Positions 12,501 to 21,639 of a DNA stretch of 64,000 nt are shown here, in pieces. Every line of letters starts with the position of its first letter. The first letter of the stretch is position 1. The notes under the pieces are model-generated. The model was given only the letters and a program-made list of their open reading frames with translations, was not told the DNA's origin and searched no databases. The position numbers and the translations under genes are program-made. This DNA comes from Leishmania donovani (taxonomy: Eukaryota; Euglenozoa; Kinetoplastea; Trypanosomatida; Trypanosomatidae), in NCBI RefSeq assembly GCF_000227135.1, contig NC_018262.1, forward strand, positions 607,503 to 671,502, read 5' to 3'.

Positions 12501-12781
12501 CTGCAGCCCTGGTTCAGACCTACCATGACGCCATGGAGGGGTGCTACGAGGCGCAACAAGCTGCGCTTGAGCGAGAGCTGCGAGATGCGCAGTGCAAAGT
12601 TCAGAGCCTTCTGGCGCGACTGCAGGAGCAAGAGGAGCTGCACGCGATGGAGGCGGCAGAGGTGGAGATTCGCATTGGCCGCATGCGCGAGATGGTGCAA
12701 AGCAAGCTCATGGCAGACGAGATTGCCGAGCAGCACATGCGAGAGACGGATGCTGCCGTGCGCGCGCACTTCGTGCTCTAG
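3506..12781 (+). CDS. Giant PH-domain / coiled-coil protein (3091 aa), function unknown
   Basis: Probably a cytoskeletal or membrane-associated scaffold; I do not recognise a named homologue. After a basic, Ser/Pro-rich N-terminus, residues ~125-285 look like a pleckstrin-homology domain: it opens IEGQLWFVTGK, and the closing helix has RKWLDFWEEMQ. A long Ala/Glu-rich helical region follows. Heptad-like coiled coil is clearest at residues ~2455-2860 (LEQQLHNGNAERLELQKAKE and onward). Two near-identical 18-residue copies containing AQALGVPPDAYAGE start at residues 1741 and 1788, so there is a 47-residue repeat unit. The start is the ATG directly after an A-run at 3498-3506, the first ATG in a frame that stays open for 9.3 kb. 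Domain calls are by eye; flagellar attachment zone or basal-body roles are possible but unsupported. Confidence 0.9.
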   Translation: MSGRNTPQAKSRQCSSGHVTPTSSRRVPHLSTSALSPETSVSKMTAQRACSTDRRRDRYTRRRSSMLSTLRIPVHEEPEEEEVPASPDPYATSPFRGASPSIVSMVRAGSISSENMPPPPDIQHIEGQLWFVTGKNGPGKKHASAQWVVCEDQRLSVYSSWANSSRLVEEARFERVRILFDFLHPHRHPEVMGSGAPQTRRMTIHRNESRTTAESRYAFHIRDPCDAKTLAGYYYFGVECVMRDPLTVRLRRSLAVFCTDHPEDHRKWLDFWEEMQVRYPMLRNRNAAAMSMDISSELMSEFVFPPQAVKPVVGGKSEEDTDLVSSPGLPSPIGRDEDSLATTRAPKWTDSEHGQPHWKGCTQPLPFASLGSTSADGVRGSLLGDVAAGGEDAEAGGSEQWLALLVDAERQAREGIELIEAATRSVLEANQALRDLFHHVAPTATVPSPVAAVCSKDEGSAGDDAASGVPMRDGGMMRALQAELRALCTAFKRAKSRAFTSAPAPETLIPAESTAVANQVLLAAYERELEVLRTQNATLRRELDTHAATAVARVERALGEWTLTSTVDIVVSDAENGGGGHEVADASADRQRYLAADEALVRALVEAALVQESSTAAFDSSGGAASSAQVNTQGESASTPQASHATLSTDADGYGGVISAGRLLSTASDSRQLCRAHSGEAQLSDATSAAGDLAASLPALVQQHLSAFATEHGRRLGSTDLARSLSTDRDSLLYHVVDEVVTAFKDLIDAPHIATDISKADGNAAASAPTATAVSSWLSVLHRCLLHRLGVAGVVCGAGTSNQSSLAAAEVGGPATDAASAVEAAAAAGDDVAGCCPPAEASSNARQSSSLPPLTDEEIAIVGDLHHSARDVVAWILDLLGERQRYAAYVTALDSLTCRHDVFRPLKAVQGELERVTARCEAAAAAASPSSAACGPSEATNSDTFPLEAAAVSSADDDDPEDSEKHTADGSDGLKVERRLTARLQHAMAAFDSKCEEAAALRRLLTAILYGSEMALRKADSTDEVVSAAMTSAAAACEAFRAAQEAGVGEVDKLRGAAEACVAARAREEVWASTLTPAVLQACADALIGAPCIQDMVHALQLTLGRCPEIHGRPRWVGGAAYVPPLSQESIGSLAQELHQRLAVEQARCNGLLGEVMLISSSLACVGSEPLTAAYSTAMTATANASAMTNEAVKAWAAYTKHACEVVPGQQPDLHKPVETKSDPCLSAAPAETTAETAPHEAVHARLVAALSRADGARGLRSAAFDATNSLLPNLFASIAGTQTALWRLVGALLRHGAGAGVPSPEVLLALPIAHHIAAPHAIGDSEADVSSLGVHIGVAASAAEELLSECEKAASEHREWTQQLLQWLKDFPPAYTSDAAPEPASELRYDASTAHEVYAQLLEELAAAESEHMSRVGAVEALLWKTSCVRTISVPELSDGAGDADIAALAAAAAADIAEALRVSDAHVSVTAASVDPVQRAVHVSATIAHHPRGLTRASVLGAIHACPFARLQEALKGTPVDSAATASDTGERSTAHPATADSPEGIDAVSQLARSLQHRAAKMAAVAEFEKRVLALLPRPQDIAMASAGMPTIDATPACKAVQALAAMLADELDIQIPEANFKRPSTASAALLDSLASYLEQLHDAALPTLHHRRIESGYASLEKLRAAVDALHDAALEKVADAALEQISPLHNIIDMPWPEALKAADLRHIHLIIEHLASGADRAASPDSTDDQFNNLRVIAQALGVPPDAYAGERDGECVPTTGQLAERAGAVVSARAEETAGLRAIAQALGVPPDAYAGEWTEEMTPRCSEVLSAVDALVKRSKMTCEAASMDAGEGEAAVGVLVTLWEAVEEAGVVTADLEDGWWSVEGRSRWEAAARLVGALSAAVEVSREELADVSERIKLFEDELVDVERDHNESRETITAAVEKLRGGLEEVIIEDPGEMSPPSSRGSTVCGPLFTSLRQLTSEVSDVANVLRRVKQVLEEHNAEEKCMPELEEVSFPVPQQDGCDVLEAGKVLTYEDVVAGVRAKVVALRKERARRIETDAALKNFLSAVTDRSTFSEEQPVPRPSLLMSRRCVKPKAKPQPADLESSVSEEFSLPRTPLHLSTNSGNTDAPLGCSGSISVPVSRWATSEVLEKVRHQMNQAENAIVTLRVAVAAAYEALGGEDDVVHVPDNEAARLLLELAQNTAESIVFVKRLLEPLEESEASTGRREQLAHLVDRIKEKLGSSSGASMPTLLQAMEEGMHSMYNESTSSRRSPGSSVNRHLPRKQKPVAPEVEFTKGFHLTQQVVRNRDSSASSLTSTLKVLAPPPPGPRDSTEDMEKEIGYRMQELDALRRGCSVALRTLDSSLNVSDMDCNAMIMHLVERCSDVQTAMQITDVVFEDDDIISEVSAAASSYRASNPPASEHPLPMRCSVLVRAVKSLDNLCESMRHTQANMAKQQRFLMHNETQNTGELRRALVELEQQLHNGNAERLELQKAKEAAEKNAAELSHALEMAHKELTNLQNVRDDLERSLMQFKQQHAKDDELDRADEKLNSLNHAKMPQAVLEAATDAVRTEVLGPCQQLHLAVVGREMPKSEMLAEGEAQEVLLPALHAIAKALQNAVEEMTRLATGDMGIAALLAEERKHAAQRAAALKSELASVSEAKEEAEARAKAAAKHLKQAEDAFEDEVAKLKRALRNSEAMLEDKEANHQRRLRQAQAAAEDQLALVQQRLDRATRAQTEEERLRAASEENVQKLRGALAEVESELSRQQRYAAEDTMTQRKGSMQRIDSLEADLAAARLHSSELAQALGRARRDSAEAARALEAEAREKAKLAEELADTLAQLRAANNELASICASIASTGLTSSIKSSASSPASPERATELVAGLVDHVAVLQRALEAQETARQQHRTKGTQSEDAVAETLAAFAAIWTAAVKTGCTPARLNEGCLTPMDKAKAVSNALTSDVSPQLDDLAATRQRLLNLLCHPRVRHLERSAALGPLEKATTAALVQTYHDAMEGCYEAQQAALERELRDAQCKVQSLLARLQEQEELHAMEAAEVEIRIGRMREMVQSKLMADEIAEQHMRETDAAVRAHFVL
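8726..8920 (+). repeat. Internal 141-bp-period coding repeat (two copies of a 54-bp core)
   Basis: The 54-bp segments at 8726-8779 and 8867-8920 differ at only two positions (GTC/GCC and GAG/GAA) and are exactly 141 bp apart, so the repeat keeps frame with a 47-residue period. The DNA between the cores is not repeated again, so this is a minimal, possibly contracted or assembly-collapsed array. Confidence 0.85.
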
Positions 12782-13501
12782 TCTCAGCTGTTAAACTTGA
12801 CGCTTGTTGTGTACACGCGTGCACATACATTGATCGACCTGGTGCACGCGTCTGTAAATGTGTGTGCTTGTGTGTGCCTGTACACGCGTGCATGCGTGAT
12901 TGTACTACCAATGATCAAATACTCTATGCCATCTCTTCTCGGATGCGCGATTAGATGTGCAGGAGGTTCTCTCTCCCCCATTCTCTCAGCTGGTGCACAG
13001 CATGGGACGCGACGCTGCGCTCTGCGTGATGGTCTTGATGAGTGTCTTCTCCGCGTTGTGTGCTTACCTCTTTTCGCCCTTTCGGGTTCCAGGCGCGTTT
13101 GGGCTGCACCACGGCTGCTGTCACCTCTTCCCCCCTCTATGCAACCATCAATCCATCCCACCTCGCTTTACTTCACCTCCCCTTGCTCCTCTTCCGCGTG
13201 ATCTCTTCGTGCCTTGCACGCACCTGTGCTTTGCCTCTTCGATGGTGCGGGAGCGTGTCTTGCCAGCCGTCGGGCCTCGTGTAGTTTTGATTTTTTATTT
13301 TTTGTACTTCCGCGCTCTCGCCGCACGCGCTGGAGCCATTCGAACTTTTGTTTCCACCCCTCTTCTTTTTTTTTTTGTGTGTCTCTCCCGGTCTGCGCCC
13401 CGTTTCTTGTGCGCAGCTTCCACGTCGCTCCTCCCCTCCCTTTCTCCCCCGAAAAAGGTGCTGTGCACCCAATCAGAAGGACATAGAACCCGCGCACGCG
13501 A

Positions 13502-13532
<31 letters not shown>

Positions 13533-13688
13533 CACATACGCACACGCGTGAGCATCGTTGCTCGCCGTGTCTCTCGCGTGCATCGCACACGATAGGTACG
13601 CAGGAAAATCGAAGCAGCTGTAGCACCCTGCCCACCCTCCTTATCTCACCTTCTCCCCTCCCCCTTCTCCAGCAAAGCATACAAAAGA
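12782..13688 (+). other. Intergenic spacer
   Basis: Contains the 3'UTR of the giant gene, T-rich tracts, a (CA)n run at about 13503-13528 and a strong acceptor just before the next ATG. No gene seen. Confidence 0.7.
13671..13672 (+). promoter_or_regulatory. Predicted spliced-leader acceptor AG for the carrier-like gene
   Basis: An almost pure pyrimidine tract at 13632-13670 ends in CTCCAG. The ATG follows 16 bases after the AG, which gives a very short 5'UTR before addition of the 39-nt spliced leader. This is the cleanest acceptor in the window. Confidence 0.6.
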
Positions 13689-14678
13689 ATGGCAATGCCA
13701 GATGCAGCGCCGGCGACGTCGCCGGCGCTCGTGATGACGGAGGCAGAACTGCGGAAGGCGCTGCAGCCGGCCCCTCTCCATAAAGTAAAGAACTTCTCTG
13801 GCGCGACCATCGCAGCCGACTGCTCTACTGCGGTCGCCGTTGCCCTCACGGCGGCTATTCCGATCTCTATAATCGACTACAGTATAATGGCGCGGGTGGC
13901 CGGTGTTTCCCCGAGTAGCACGCAGGAGCTCTTCAAGGGTGTCACGACGGTGCTCTTCCGCCCTCACAAGTTTTTCTTCCCATGCGCGGAGAACAAGTGC
14001 AGCCTGGTGTACCGCGTTTGCGCCACAACGTACGGCTTTACGTACATAGGCTCCAACCTGGCAAAGAGCTACTGCGAATCGCACGGTATGGAGAAGGATG
14101 CAAATCTGGCCGCAGGCATTGTGAGTGGTGTGATGAACACTGTCTTCACAATTTGGAAAGATAGCATCATCTTGCGCGCTCTGCCACCGGTCAATCCGAA
14201 AGACCTGTCCAGCGCGAAGAAGCCAGTGCCGTTCTTGACGCGCGCCCTTTTCTGCGGGCGTGACACGCTTACGTGCGTGGCCGCCTTCACGTTCGTGCCC
14301 ATTGTCGCGTCGTGGATCTCGGGCTACGCGTACCACCAGAAGCGGCTGCCGCAGGCCTCAGACGCAATTCTTCCCGAAAACGAGGGAAAGGTGCGCCTGC
14401 CCATTTCATGCGTCGACACAGCGCAGATGTTGACGCCGGCGCTTCTGCAGTTCGTGACGACGCTCATGCACATCACAGCTATTCGATACCGTCAGATGTA
14501 CCCGCACTTTTCGCTGAAAGATCTGTCCGACAGCATGCGGAGCACGTACATCTCCTCGACGCTTCTGCGCATCTGTCGTATTATGCCAGCCTTTGGCATC
14601 GGTGGTATCATGAATCGCGAACTGCGCTCCTCGTTGCTGGACAAAGCAGACCCGCTCGAGCGGCCGACCGTGGCGTAA
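13689..14678 (+). CDS. Mitochondrial-carrier-like membrane protein (329 aa), function unknown
   Basis: Predicted integral membrane protein, probably of the mitochondrial inner membrane. Several amphipathic/hydrophobic helices are visible at residues ~42-65, ~95-120, ~135-160, ~190-215, ~250-270 and ~295-315, about the six expected for a carrier. Recurrent motifs (IDYSIMARVAG, LFRPHKFFF, TYGFTYIGSNLAK) resemble a family of degenerate carrier-like proteins known from fungi and kinetoplastids. No canonical Px[DE]xx[KR] carrier signature is seen, so it may not transport in the usual way. It starts at ATG 13689, 16 bases after a strong splice acceptor. A substrate cannot be proposed from the sequence. 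Confidence 0.85.
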   Translation: MAMPDAAPATSPALVMTEAELRKALQPAPLHKVKNFSGATIAADCSTAVAVALTAAIPISIIDYSIMARVAGVSPSSTQELFKGVTTVLFRPHKFFFPCAENKCSLVYRVCATTYGFTYIGSNLAKSYCESHGMEKDANLAAGIVSGVMNTVFTIWKDSIILRALPPVNPKDLSSAKKPVPFLTRALFCGRDTLTCVAAFTFVPIVASWISGYAYHQKRLPQASDAILPENEGKVRLPISCVDTAQMLTPALLQFVTTLMHITAIRYRQMYPHFSLKDLSDSMRSTYISSTLLRICRIMPAFGIGGIMNRELRSSLLDKADPLERPTVA

Positions 14679-16139
14679 ATCTTTTCGAGGACGTGCGAGC
14701 AAAGGGGCGTGTCTGTCTGTCTGTGTGTGCATGCGTATGCATATGCGGGTGCCTGTTGGTCTTCGCGTGCGCTTCAGTGAAATGCAGTCGAAGCGTTTTT
14801 CCTCCACCTTTTTTTCCTGCGTGCGCCTCGTCGAGTCTGCGCGCGATTCCTTACCGCTCACATTATATGCTGAAGAGCATTTTACTCCCATCTATTCTCT
14901 CTGGTGCTTCCCCTCCGGCACGCAAGCGTGTACAGGTCTGTGTGCGGCCTGTGGAAGCTGTAGCGACGCTCGCGGACGATGGACAGATTATCATTAAGTG
15001 AGGGAGGCTCGCGAGGATGGAGCGCTGCGTGTGGAATGAAGACGCGATGAAACGAAACCGAGGTCGATGGTCGCAGCCGATGATGGCAAGGCGGGAGTTG
15101 TTGGCGCAGTGGGAGGGGGGGCGATACCCTCGCGCACACAATTAAGTGGAGTAGCACCGCCCTCGTCAGCCATCTCGGCGGCAGGTCTCTTCTTCATGCT
15201 TCTGCGGACTCCCTAAGTCTCTTCACCGTCCCTCTCTGTACGTTCTCACTGCTGTTTTTCTCCTCCACGGCCACGCCCACGCCCCCTCCTCTCTGTGTGT
15301 ATGCGTGAGGAGGGTAGAGGGGCAGTATGTGATGAGGACATCTCCAGCTAACGTTTTTCGCTCCCTCCTTTCCTCTCGTGTGCGTGTTGCCGTTGCTTGT
15401 GTGTGTTTCGTGTCTCGTCGTTTGCAAGTATTTGTTTTGGTTGATGCTGTGCTATCATGTCTCGTGCCACTTTTTATCTCCCGTTTCCTTGTTTTTTTTT
15501 TGTCTCGAGACTTCGCAGCTCGTGGTGGTGTTGGGGGGGGGTAGGATAGGGTAGGGCTGCGTGTGTGTGTGCTTCGGGTGAAAGACCTAGTAGGGGGAGC
15601 AGGGGGGTAAGGGAGCGGTGCGGAAGGAAGGAGAGTGGGCGGGGTGGCAGCGGCGACGGTGAAGGTGACTTCTGCACGGTGATAACGCGCTGATGTGGAT
15701 GTTTACTTTGATCGCATCTTTTTCTTCTGCCGAATCCGCTTTTCCCTTTTCCCCTTCTAGCCACACGCCTCCCCCCGTCCTCCTCGTGCCATCCCCTTCT
15801 CAACGGTCTGCCATTTCTCCGCATCCTTTTCGCCGTTTTTCTTCCTTCTCTGCATCTACCCACTGCCATTTCCCTTGAAAAGCGCACAGACGTTCATGTT
15901 GAGTCACAGACAACCACACACACACACACACCTATACACGCCTGCTCTTTGTCTCCTGTGCTTCGACGCGCGCATCCCGACAACGCCCGGCGTCTTGTGC
16001 CGTCTTCCACCTTCCCTCTCCACCCGTTGCATGTCTGCACTTCGTCTTGCCACACCCGCTTTGTCTCGCCATGCCATCGCATCCACCGACCCCCTTTTTC
16101 CCGTGTCTTTCCCTTTCAACTCCCCTTTACGTGGACCCC

Positions 16140-16600
16140 TGATGGCATGGGGGAGGGGAGGAACGCCTCCCAGCGCGTGGTACGCGTCAGAGTCCAGCAA
16201 CCCCACTCTCCGCGGGGAAGCCAAGCAGCCCCCTCCCCTTCTCTCTCTCCCTCCCTATCCCCTGCCAAATGCTGAGCCGCGTCTGGTGGTGACAGGGTCA
16301 GGTTGTGGATGGCGTTGCATCGGTGCGACCCAAGCCTATCGCAGCTGGCCCCTCGCTGCCCACTGGTGCGGGTAACCTGTGCGCCACCCCGAGGGGGATG
16401 CACCACGTGGCGACTGCCATGGTGGGAGCGGCGGTGAGGCGGCCTGCGGGGCGGGTGATTTGGTGGAGTTGGAGGCGGGGGAGGGGGGGGCTCTGCTCAG
16501 GTGGCCGGCTCGGCGCAGTTGCTGCAACGCGTGTGTGCCCACGGCTGCTTCGCACCACGCGATGGGGGCCCGGCGCCGGGACCGGGCAGCGTGGAGCCGG
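16140..16600 (+). repeat. SIDER-like interspersed repeat, copy A (complete, no gap)
   Basis: Begins TGATGGCATGGGGGAGG and ends near GGGACCGGGCAGCGTGG. The same ~0.46 kb sequence occurs, reverse-complemented, at 22022-22672 and 28602-29193, and in diverged form at 59484-59924. The length, the position in the 3'UTR/intergenic region and the sense orientation fit SIDER-type degenerate retroposons of Leishmania. The family assignment is an inference; the repeat itself is directly visible. Confidence 0.75.
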
Positions 16601-18702
16601 GCTTATGTTGAATGACGGCACGAAGACGTTGAACAAAACATTAATTTTCCGAAGAGCGCGCGTGCCTTGTGTGCGTTGTAGGCGTTTCTCGAGGCGGCGT
16701 TCTCCTTTTTTTCTGTGCGTGCATGCCCTGTGTATGCGCGCCTTTTTCTCTTTCTCTTGGATAAGTGCTGAGCGTGGACGAATCTGTCCCTTACACCTCG
16801 TGTGGATATGCGTGTCTGTGCGATGAGTGAGGATGGACGTGGTGCGGCTGTGCACTCAGGTGAGGGAAGGCAAGATGGGTCATGAGTGTGTTTAGGGTTC
16901 AAGTAGGAGCAGGCGGGTTAGGAGAGAGGGCGTTGAGGTTGCTGAAGAGCGAAAGTGCCAAATCACGGGGACTCGCCTCGGTATCATGGACACGGTAGGA
17001 AAAACGGCAACGTATGAGTTTTGCTTACAGGACTCAGGCCCTCTTCAGGAGGTGGTGGGGGGAGGCGGCAGCAGCGCCACAGGTGTTGAAGCACAATAAA
17101 GAAGCATGTAGTATTAAAGGAGCATCAAGGCGCACGGGATACATGCACAGCAAAACAAGAAAACTGAATAAAAACGAAAACGCCAAGAACAGAAAAAAAA
17201 AGAGAGAAAGGAGGTGAAAGGGGGGGGAGAAGAGAAGGAAGGAGAGGAGGAGGAGGAGGGGGGGGTACTCGTTTTTGTTTGCTTGCTTTATTAGTATCAT
17301 TTTTATTTGGCTAAACATCCGCTCCTGCACACCACGCATCATTGCCTTTTCGCCCGCTTGCTCCATCTCCCTCCCTCCCTCCACCCCCCACTCGACACCT
17401 GCAGCAGGATTGCTCCTCCTTTTTTTAAATTATCGTTTTCTTTTGTATCGCAGAAACCCGCAGCAGCGCGACCAAGGCACGGCTCACTTGAAAGCATTTA
17501 AGAACACAAGAGTCGAAGGCTGCGACTCACACGCAGTCCACATGTACCAGTCCGGCCCATACAGTGATCGCATGTAGCCGGCCCTCCTCCCCCTCCTTCT
17601 TCCAGCCATCTGACAACACAAGCACGTACGCGCAGAACCTTGCTGTGTGCCTCGCAAGTTAATTTTATTGCCTCCTTTTTCTGCTGTGTGGGGATGCGGT
17701 GAGATGGGGGAGGTGGCGGCGGGGCGAAATGGAAAAGCGATGAGCGGACGGTGTGCGGTCCTCTCGCGCCTGCGCATCGCATTTTGTCACTGGCGATTCC
17801 GTTTCTCCCCTTAATCTGGCTTCCATACTGGTGAAGCGAAAGAGGCTATGGGACTACACATACATCTCCTCCACTTTCTTGTCTCTCCTTCCGAGCATTT
17901 TTTTACGCACAAACATGCTCGCGCACTGACAACACACATCTTGCGCCCCGCACATACCAGCCGCTCTCCTTTTCATGGCTTCCACTCTCCTTAGTGTTTT
18001 TTTTCTTTCGCATACGTAATCGACGCCTATCATTCCGTTCTGCCGTAAACTGCATCATATCCACCATCATCGCGAAGAAAAGGGGAGTATAAACAAGGAA
18101 ACACCACCTGTAACAGCGCATCGTAACAGGTGGAGTTGCTGTGCACTGTCGATCACGGTTCTGAAAGAAAGCATACACCGACACCGACACCCACACGGAC
18201 GCTGCTGTACAAGTGTTTAGCAGAACTGTATCAGCTGCTGTTGAGTTTCTCTTTTTCTTCGTCTCCTTTACTTCCCTGCCGTCATCTTTTCGTTGTTTTC
18301 TCCGCCCTTTTTGGTACCCTCCCTGCCTTTTTTAAACCGACCACCGCCTGCGGCACAGTTCAAAGAAAGCGAGAAGCACACTGCCGCACCGTTTGTGATA
18401 CACACACACACACACACACACATTTTTACCATTGCAAGTGCCGATCCATTCGCTCGTTCACTGGAATACGGCCACCTGCACCCCACAACTCCCCAACATC
18501 GCAGCTGTCTTTTCTTCTGTTCTCGATTCTGAATTCTTTCTACTTTCTCAGGAGGAAAAGCACTGAAGGATCTGCACTGCCATCTGCTCCACCCGGTTCT
18601 GTGCGTGTGTGTGAGCGCGGGGAACTCAATTCGGGCATTATCTTCAACCCCCTCGTTTTCGCACTCGGTGGTCTCATTGCCTCCTTCTCTGCGTCACCCT
18701 GC

Positions 18703-18743
18703 AGTCGCTACCACTCTCGGCCCTCCCCCTCCTCGCCGCCCAG
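18703..18743 (+). promoter_or_regulatory. Candidate spliced-leader acceptors for the kinase gene
   Basis: AG dinucleotides at 18703-18704 (after CACCCTGC) and 18742-18743 (after CCCTCCCCCTCCTCGCCGCCC) follow pyrimidine tracts, 46-85 bases before the ATG at 18789. Either could be used. Confidence 0.35.
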
Positions 18744-18788
18744 CACCCAACGTGTGTTAGGCACTCACGCGTGCAAACAAAGGGCGCA

Positions 18789-20795
18789 ATGATGAGTGTG
18801 GACAATTCCGAAAATGCGTTCCGCAATGTTAACATGCGCGACCTGATCACGCGCGCGGGGCACGAGCCGCCGCGCTCTGCTCTGTACGAGTACGTCAAGT
18901 CGCTCAAGAGCGAGAACTCTCAGAGCACCCCTCTGTCGCTGGCGTCCGACGACTCGTGGGACTCCACCACACACTCCACGTACAACAGCATGGCGGACAA
19001 CTTGTCGGAGTTGGGCGGCGTTACGGAGGACGCCGAGACGCGCGACTTGATTTACAAGCTGTGTCACTCGCTGCACAAGAAGGCAGTGCAAAGGATCGAG
19101 GGTTCCCGGCAGCATCGCCAGAGGTCGGTGGAGGTGAACGTGGAGCATGAGAAGAACATGTCACATATCGGGGACTGGATGCCGCTGCTGCACCTCTTCG
19201 ACCCGCAGACGTTCTACGCGGTGCGAGGCACCCCCATGACGCTTGCCGCCACTGCTGAGCGTCCGTTCAGCCTTAACGTGGCAGAAAACCCGAAGGAGGC
19301 TTCGCAGCTGCTTTTGGGCGAGCTGGACGTCGAGAAGCTGTCGGGCGGCAACAGCAACCACGTGTACCGCCTAGCACACCCCGACTTCCCCGGAAAGACG
19401 GTGCTGCTGCGCGTGTATGGCAGTGGTGACAGCGAGGCGATTGATCGATTCCGCGACGTGATGGCGATGCGCGAGATGAGCCGGGCGAGGCTGAGCCCGG
19501 CCGTTCTGCACTCCTTCAAGTGGGGCCGTGTCGAGGAGTTCATGGAAGGCGTCGCGACGTGCTCGACGGATATGCTGCTTCGCAGCCCGACCCTGCTGGC
19601 GGAGGTGTGGTTGCTGGTACACAAGATGCACAGCCTGCCGTACGCCTCCTTTCTCCCGCAGAATGTCAACAACGAGAAGATCCGCCACTTACTGCACCCG
19701 GCTCTCGCACACTGCGAATACGCCACCCCTGAAGAATACTGCGACGTCTTATCGAAGCGCCTGAAGAAAGTGGTCCTGACGAAAAAGAGCGACTACTACC
19801 TTGACAACACGAGCCAGAAGCTGATGGAAGACGCGTGCCCGTCCTCCTTCGAGCGCACATGCTTCCGCTTCCTGCGGCTCACCAGCAACCTCATTCTGGA
19901 GTCCTACCGCGCCTCCTTCGTGTCCTTCATTAGTGCCGAGGTGATGCTGCTGCGCGAGCTCCTCATGAAGCGAGCGGTGCCACTCGTCTTCTCGCACAAC
20001 GACTTGAACCCGGGCAACATCCTCCTGGCGTGGCGCAAGGTGCCAAAGGAGATGCGCCGGCAGGTTGCCAACGACGAGGATGAAGAGGACGAGGTGATGC
20101 CGGTGACCTCTGACCAGTCCACGGCCTTCAGTCGCAAGTTCCTGTCCAAGAAGGGCCATCACCGAAACCTCGTGGACATGAAGGGCATCATCTTCATTGA
20201 CTTCGAATACACGGACGTGAACTACCGCTGCTTCGATCTTGGCAACACGATCTGCGAGCTCGACTACGACTACACCCGCGGCACCGCCGAGGGTGAGCCT
20301 GGCTTCATCAAGTACCACTACACTTTTCCCCCGGAGGAGTACAGGGAGCAGTGGAAGGGACACCCAATGACGTACCCGCGTTGCCAGGAGCTCATTTACA
20401 CCACATGGCAGAAGAACGAACAGCATCGCCAGCGACACGGCGGCGAGGCACCGCCAGCGCCGGCGCCGTCGGAGATGCATCTCGGGCATATCTGCTTGAA
20501 AGGGCTTCAGGCGTACTTCGCGGCCGCGGCACCCGCCGGCACCGCTCGTGACGCCGCTACCCCGATCACCCGTGACGAGCTCACGGAGGTGTTTATTGGC
20601 ACTATGTGCTCGCACCTGAGCTGGTCGCTGTGGTCCTTGGTGATGTGCGCCAATCCTGACGTTTGCACCAACAACGCTAACGATGACCTCTTCGCCAAAG
20701 GGAGTAGCGGGCTCGACTACATCTACTACGGCAACTGCCGCTTGCAGGAGTACGTGGCGCTGAAACAATGGATGCGAGACAAGCAGCTTATCTGA
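18789..20795 (+). CDS. EK: Ethanolamine/choline kinase
   Basis: ATP-dependent kinase of the CDP-ethanolamine/CDP-choline (Kennedy) pathway, making phosphoethanolamine or phosphocholine for membrane lipids in the cytosol. The 668-residue product has the nucleotide-binding part GGNSNHVYRLAH followed by VLLRVYG. The catalytic Brenner motif FSHNDLNPGNILL lies at about residue 400 and the choline-kinase motif IDFEYTDVNYRCFDLGN at about residue 470. It is much longer than typical family members (~350-450 aa): there is an N-terminal extension of ~150 residues and a charged insert (NDEDEEDEV...) between the two catalytic motifs. The start is the first ATG of a tandem ATGATG. This is the last gene of the plus-strand unit, so its transcript should end in the convergent region. 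Motifs alone do not separate ethanolamine from choline specificity; gene order (from memory) favours ethanolamine kinase. Confidence 0.92.
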   Translation: MMSVDNSENAFRNVNMRDLITRAGHEPPRSALYEYVKSLKSENSQSTPLSLASDDSWDSTTHSTYNSMADNLSELGGVTEDAETRDLIYKLCHSLHKKAVQRIEGSRQHRQRSVEVNVEHEKNMSHIGDWMPLLHLFDPQTFYAVRGTPMTLAATAERPFSLNVAENPKEASQLLLGELDVEKLSGGNSNHVYRLAHPDFPGKTVLLRVYGSGDSEAIDRFRDVMAMREMSRARLSPAVLHSFKWGRVEEFMEGVATCSTDMLLRSPTLLAEVWLLVHKMHSLPYASFLPQNVNNEKIRHLLHPALAHCEYATPEEYCDVLSKRLKKVVLTKKSDYYLDNTSQKLMEDACPSSFERTCFRFLRLTSNLILESYRASFVSFISAEVMLLRELLMKRAVPLVFSHNDLNPGNILLAWRKVPKEMRRQVANDEDEEDEVMPVTSDQSTAFSRKFLSKKGHHRNLVDMKGIIFIDFEYTDVNYRCFDLGNTICELDYDYTRGTAEGEPGFIKYHYTFPPEEYREQWKGHPMTYPRCQELIYTTWQKNEQHRQRHGGEAPPAPAPSEMHLGHICLKGLQAYFAAAAPAGTARDAATPITRDELTEVFIGTMCSHLSWSLWSLVMCANPDVCTNNANDDLFAKGSSGLDYIYYGNCRLQEYVALKQWMRDKQLI

Positions 20796-21639
20796 GAGAG
20801 CACCCACGTACAGAGTTAAGGGTGCTACTTGTTTCCACCATACCTACCTCCTTTCTATTGATGTGTGTGCCTGCGCTCCATGCTTGCTTGTCTTTTCCAC
20901 TTGCGGCCCCACCAGTGAGCACGCATCTTCCGTGGCCCTCTTTTTCTGACCCCCTCGCGTGTGGAAGAGAAGTTAGAGTGCAACGGTTCTTCCTCCCTTT
21001 ATTTCAGCCTCTCTATCCCCATCGCCGATCTGTATGTGTATTTGTGGCACTCGGCCATCTCAACGCCTTTCGACTTGTTCTTTTTTGATCCCCTCGATTC
21101 CCCTCCCCTCCCCCCCCCCACACACACCTTCTCTCCCTCGTCGTTCGACTGCTGTTTTGTTTTCTCTGTTTTCATCTTTTTATTGGGTGTGCTCCTCTTG
21201 CGCTGCTCGCCATGTATGTGTGTTCTTCCGACTTTTCTTCGGCTCCCCTCACGAAGTGAGGACGATGGGGCGGCACGTGTGCGACGGATACGTGAGGTGC
21301 ATCATGTCTGTGTCTCTGGCTGTGTTCATTCTCTCGAGTAAAAAGGAGTAACGCAAAAAGCACTGAGACAACGCGGTGCCCAAAACATATGTTGAATAAC
21401 TTTGGTGATGCATGCGCGCATTCAGTCGGGGGAGTTACTCGCTCATACGACGACAGTATCTGTCCTTTTTCCTCTCCTAACGCGTCTTCCAGCCTCTGCG
21501 CGTCGGAACAGGTGTGCGAGCACGTTTCCTCGACACACCAACCTGCCCACCACGCATGCACACAGCGACCGCAAGAAGGCTGTTCCTATCGCGGTAAGCC
21601 TCTGTTTTCTTTCTCGAGTTACTGAAATCGAAAGCGCGA

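Larger units (their letters stand above)
14679..18788 (+). other. 4.1-kb spacer holding a SIDER-like repeat
   Basis: 3'UTR and intergenic DNA between the carrier-like and kinase genes. It contains repeat copy A (16140-16600), an A-rich stretch near 17090-17215, (CA)n at about 15914-15931 and 18401-18421, and long T-rich tracts. No open frame shows a recognisable domain. Confidence 0.65.

Noticed and set aside
19749..20807. 352-residue antisense frame over the kinase
   Set aside because: The sense strand carries all the kinase motifs; this is a shadow frame.
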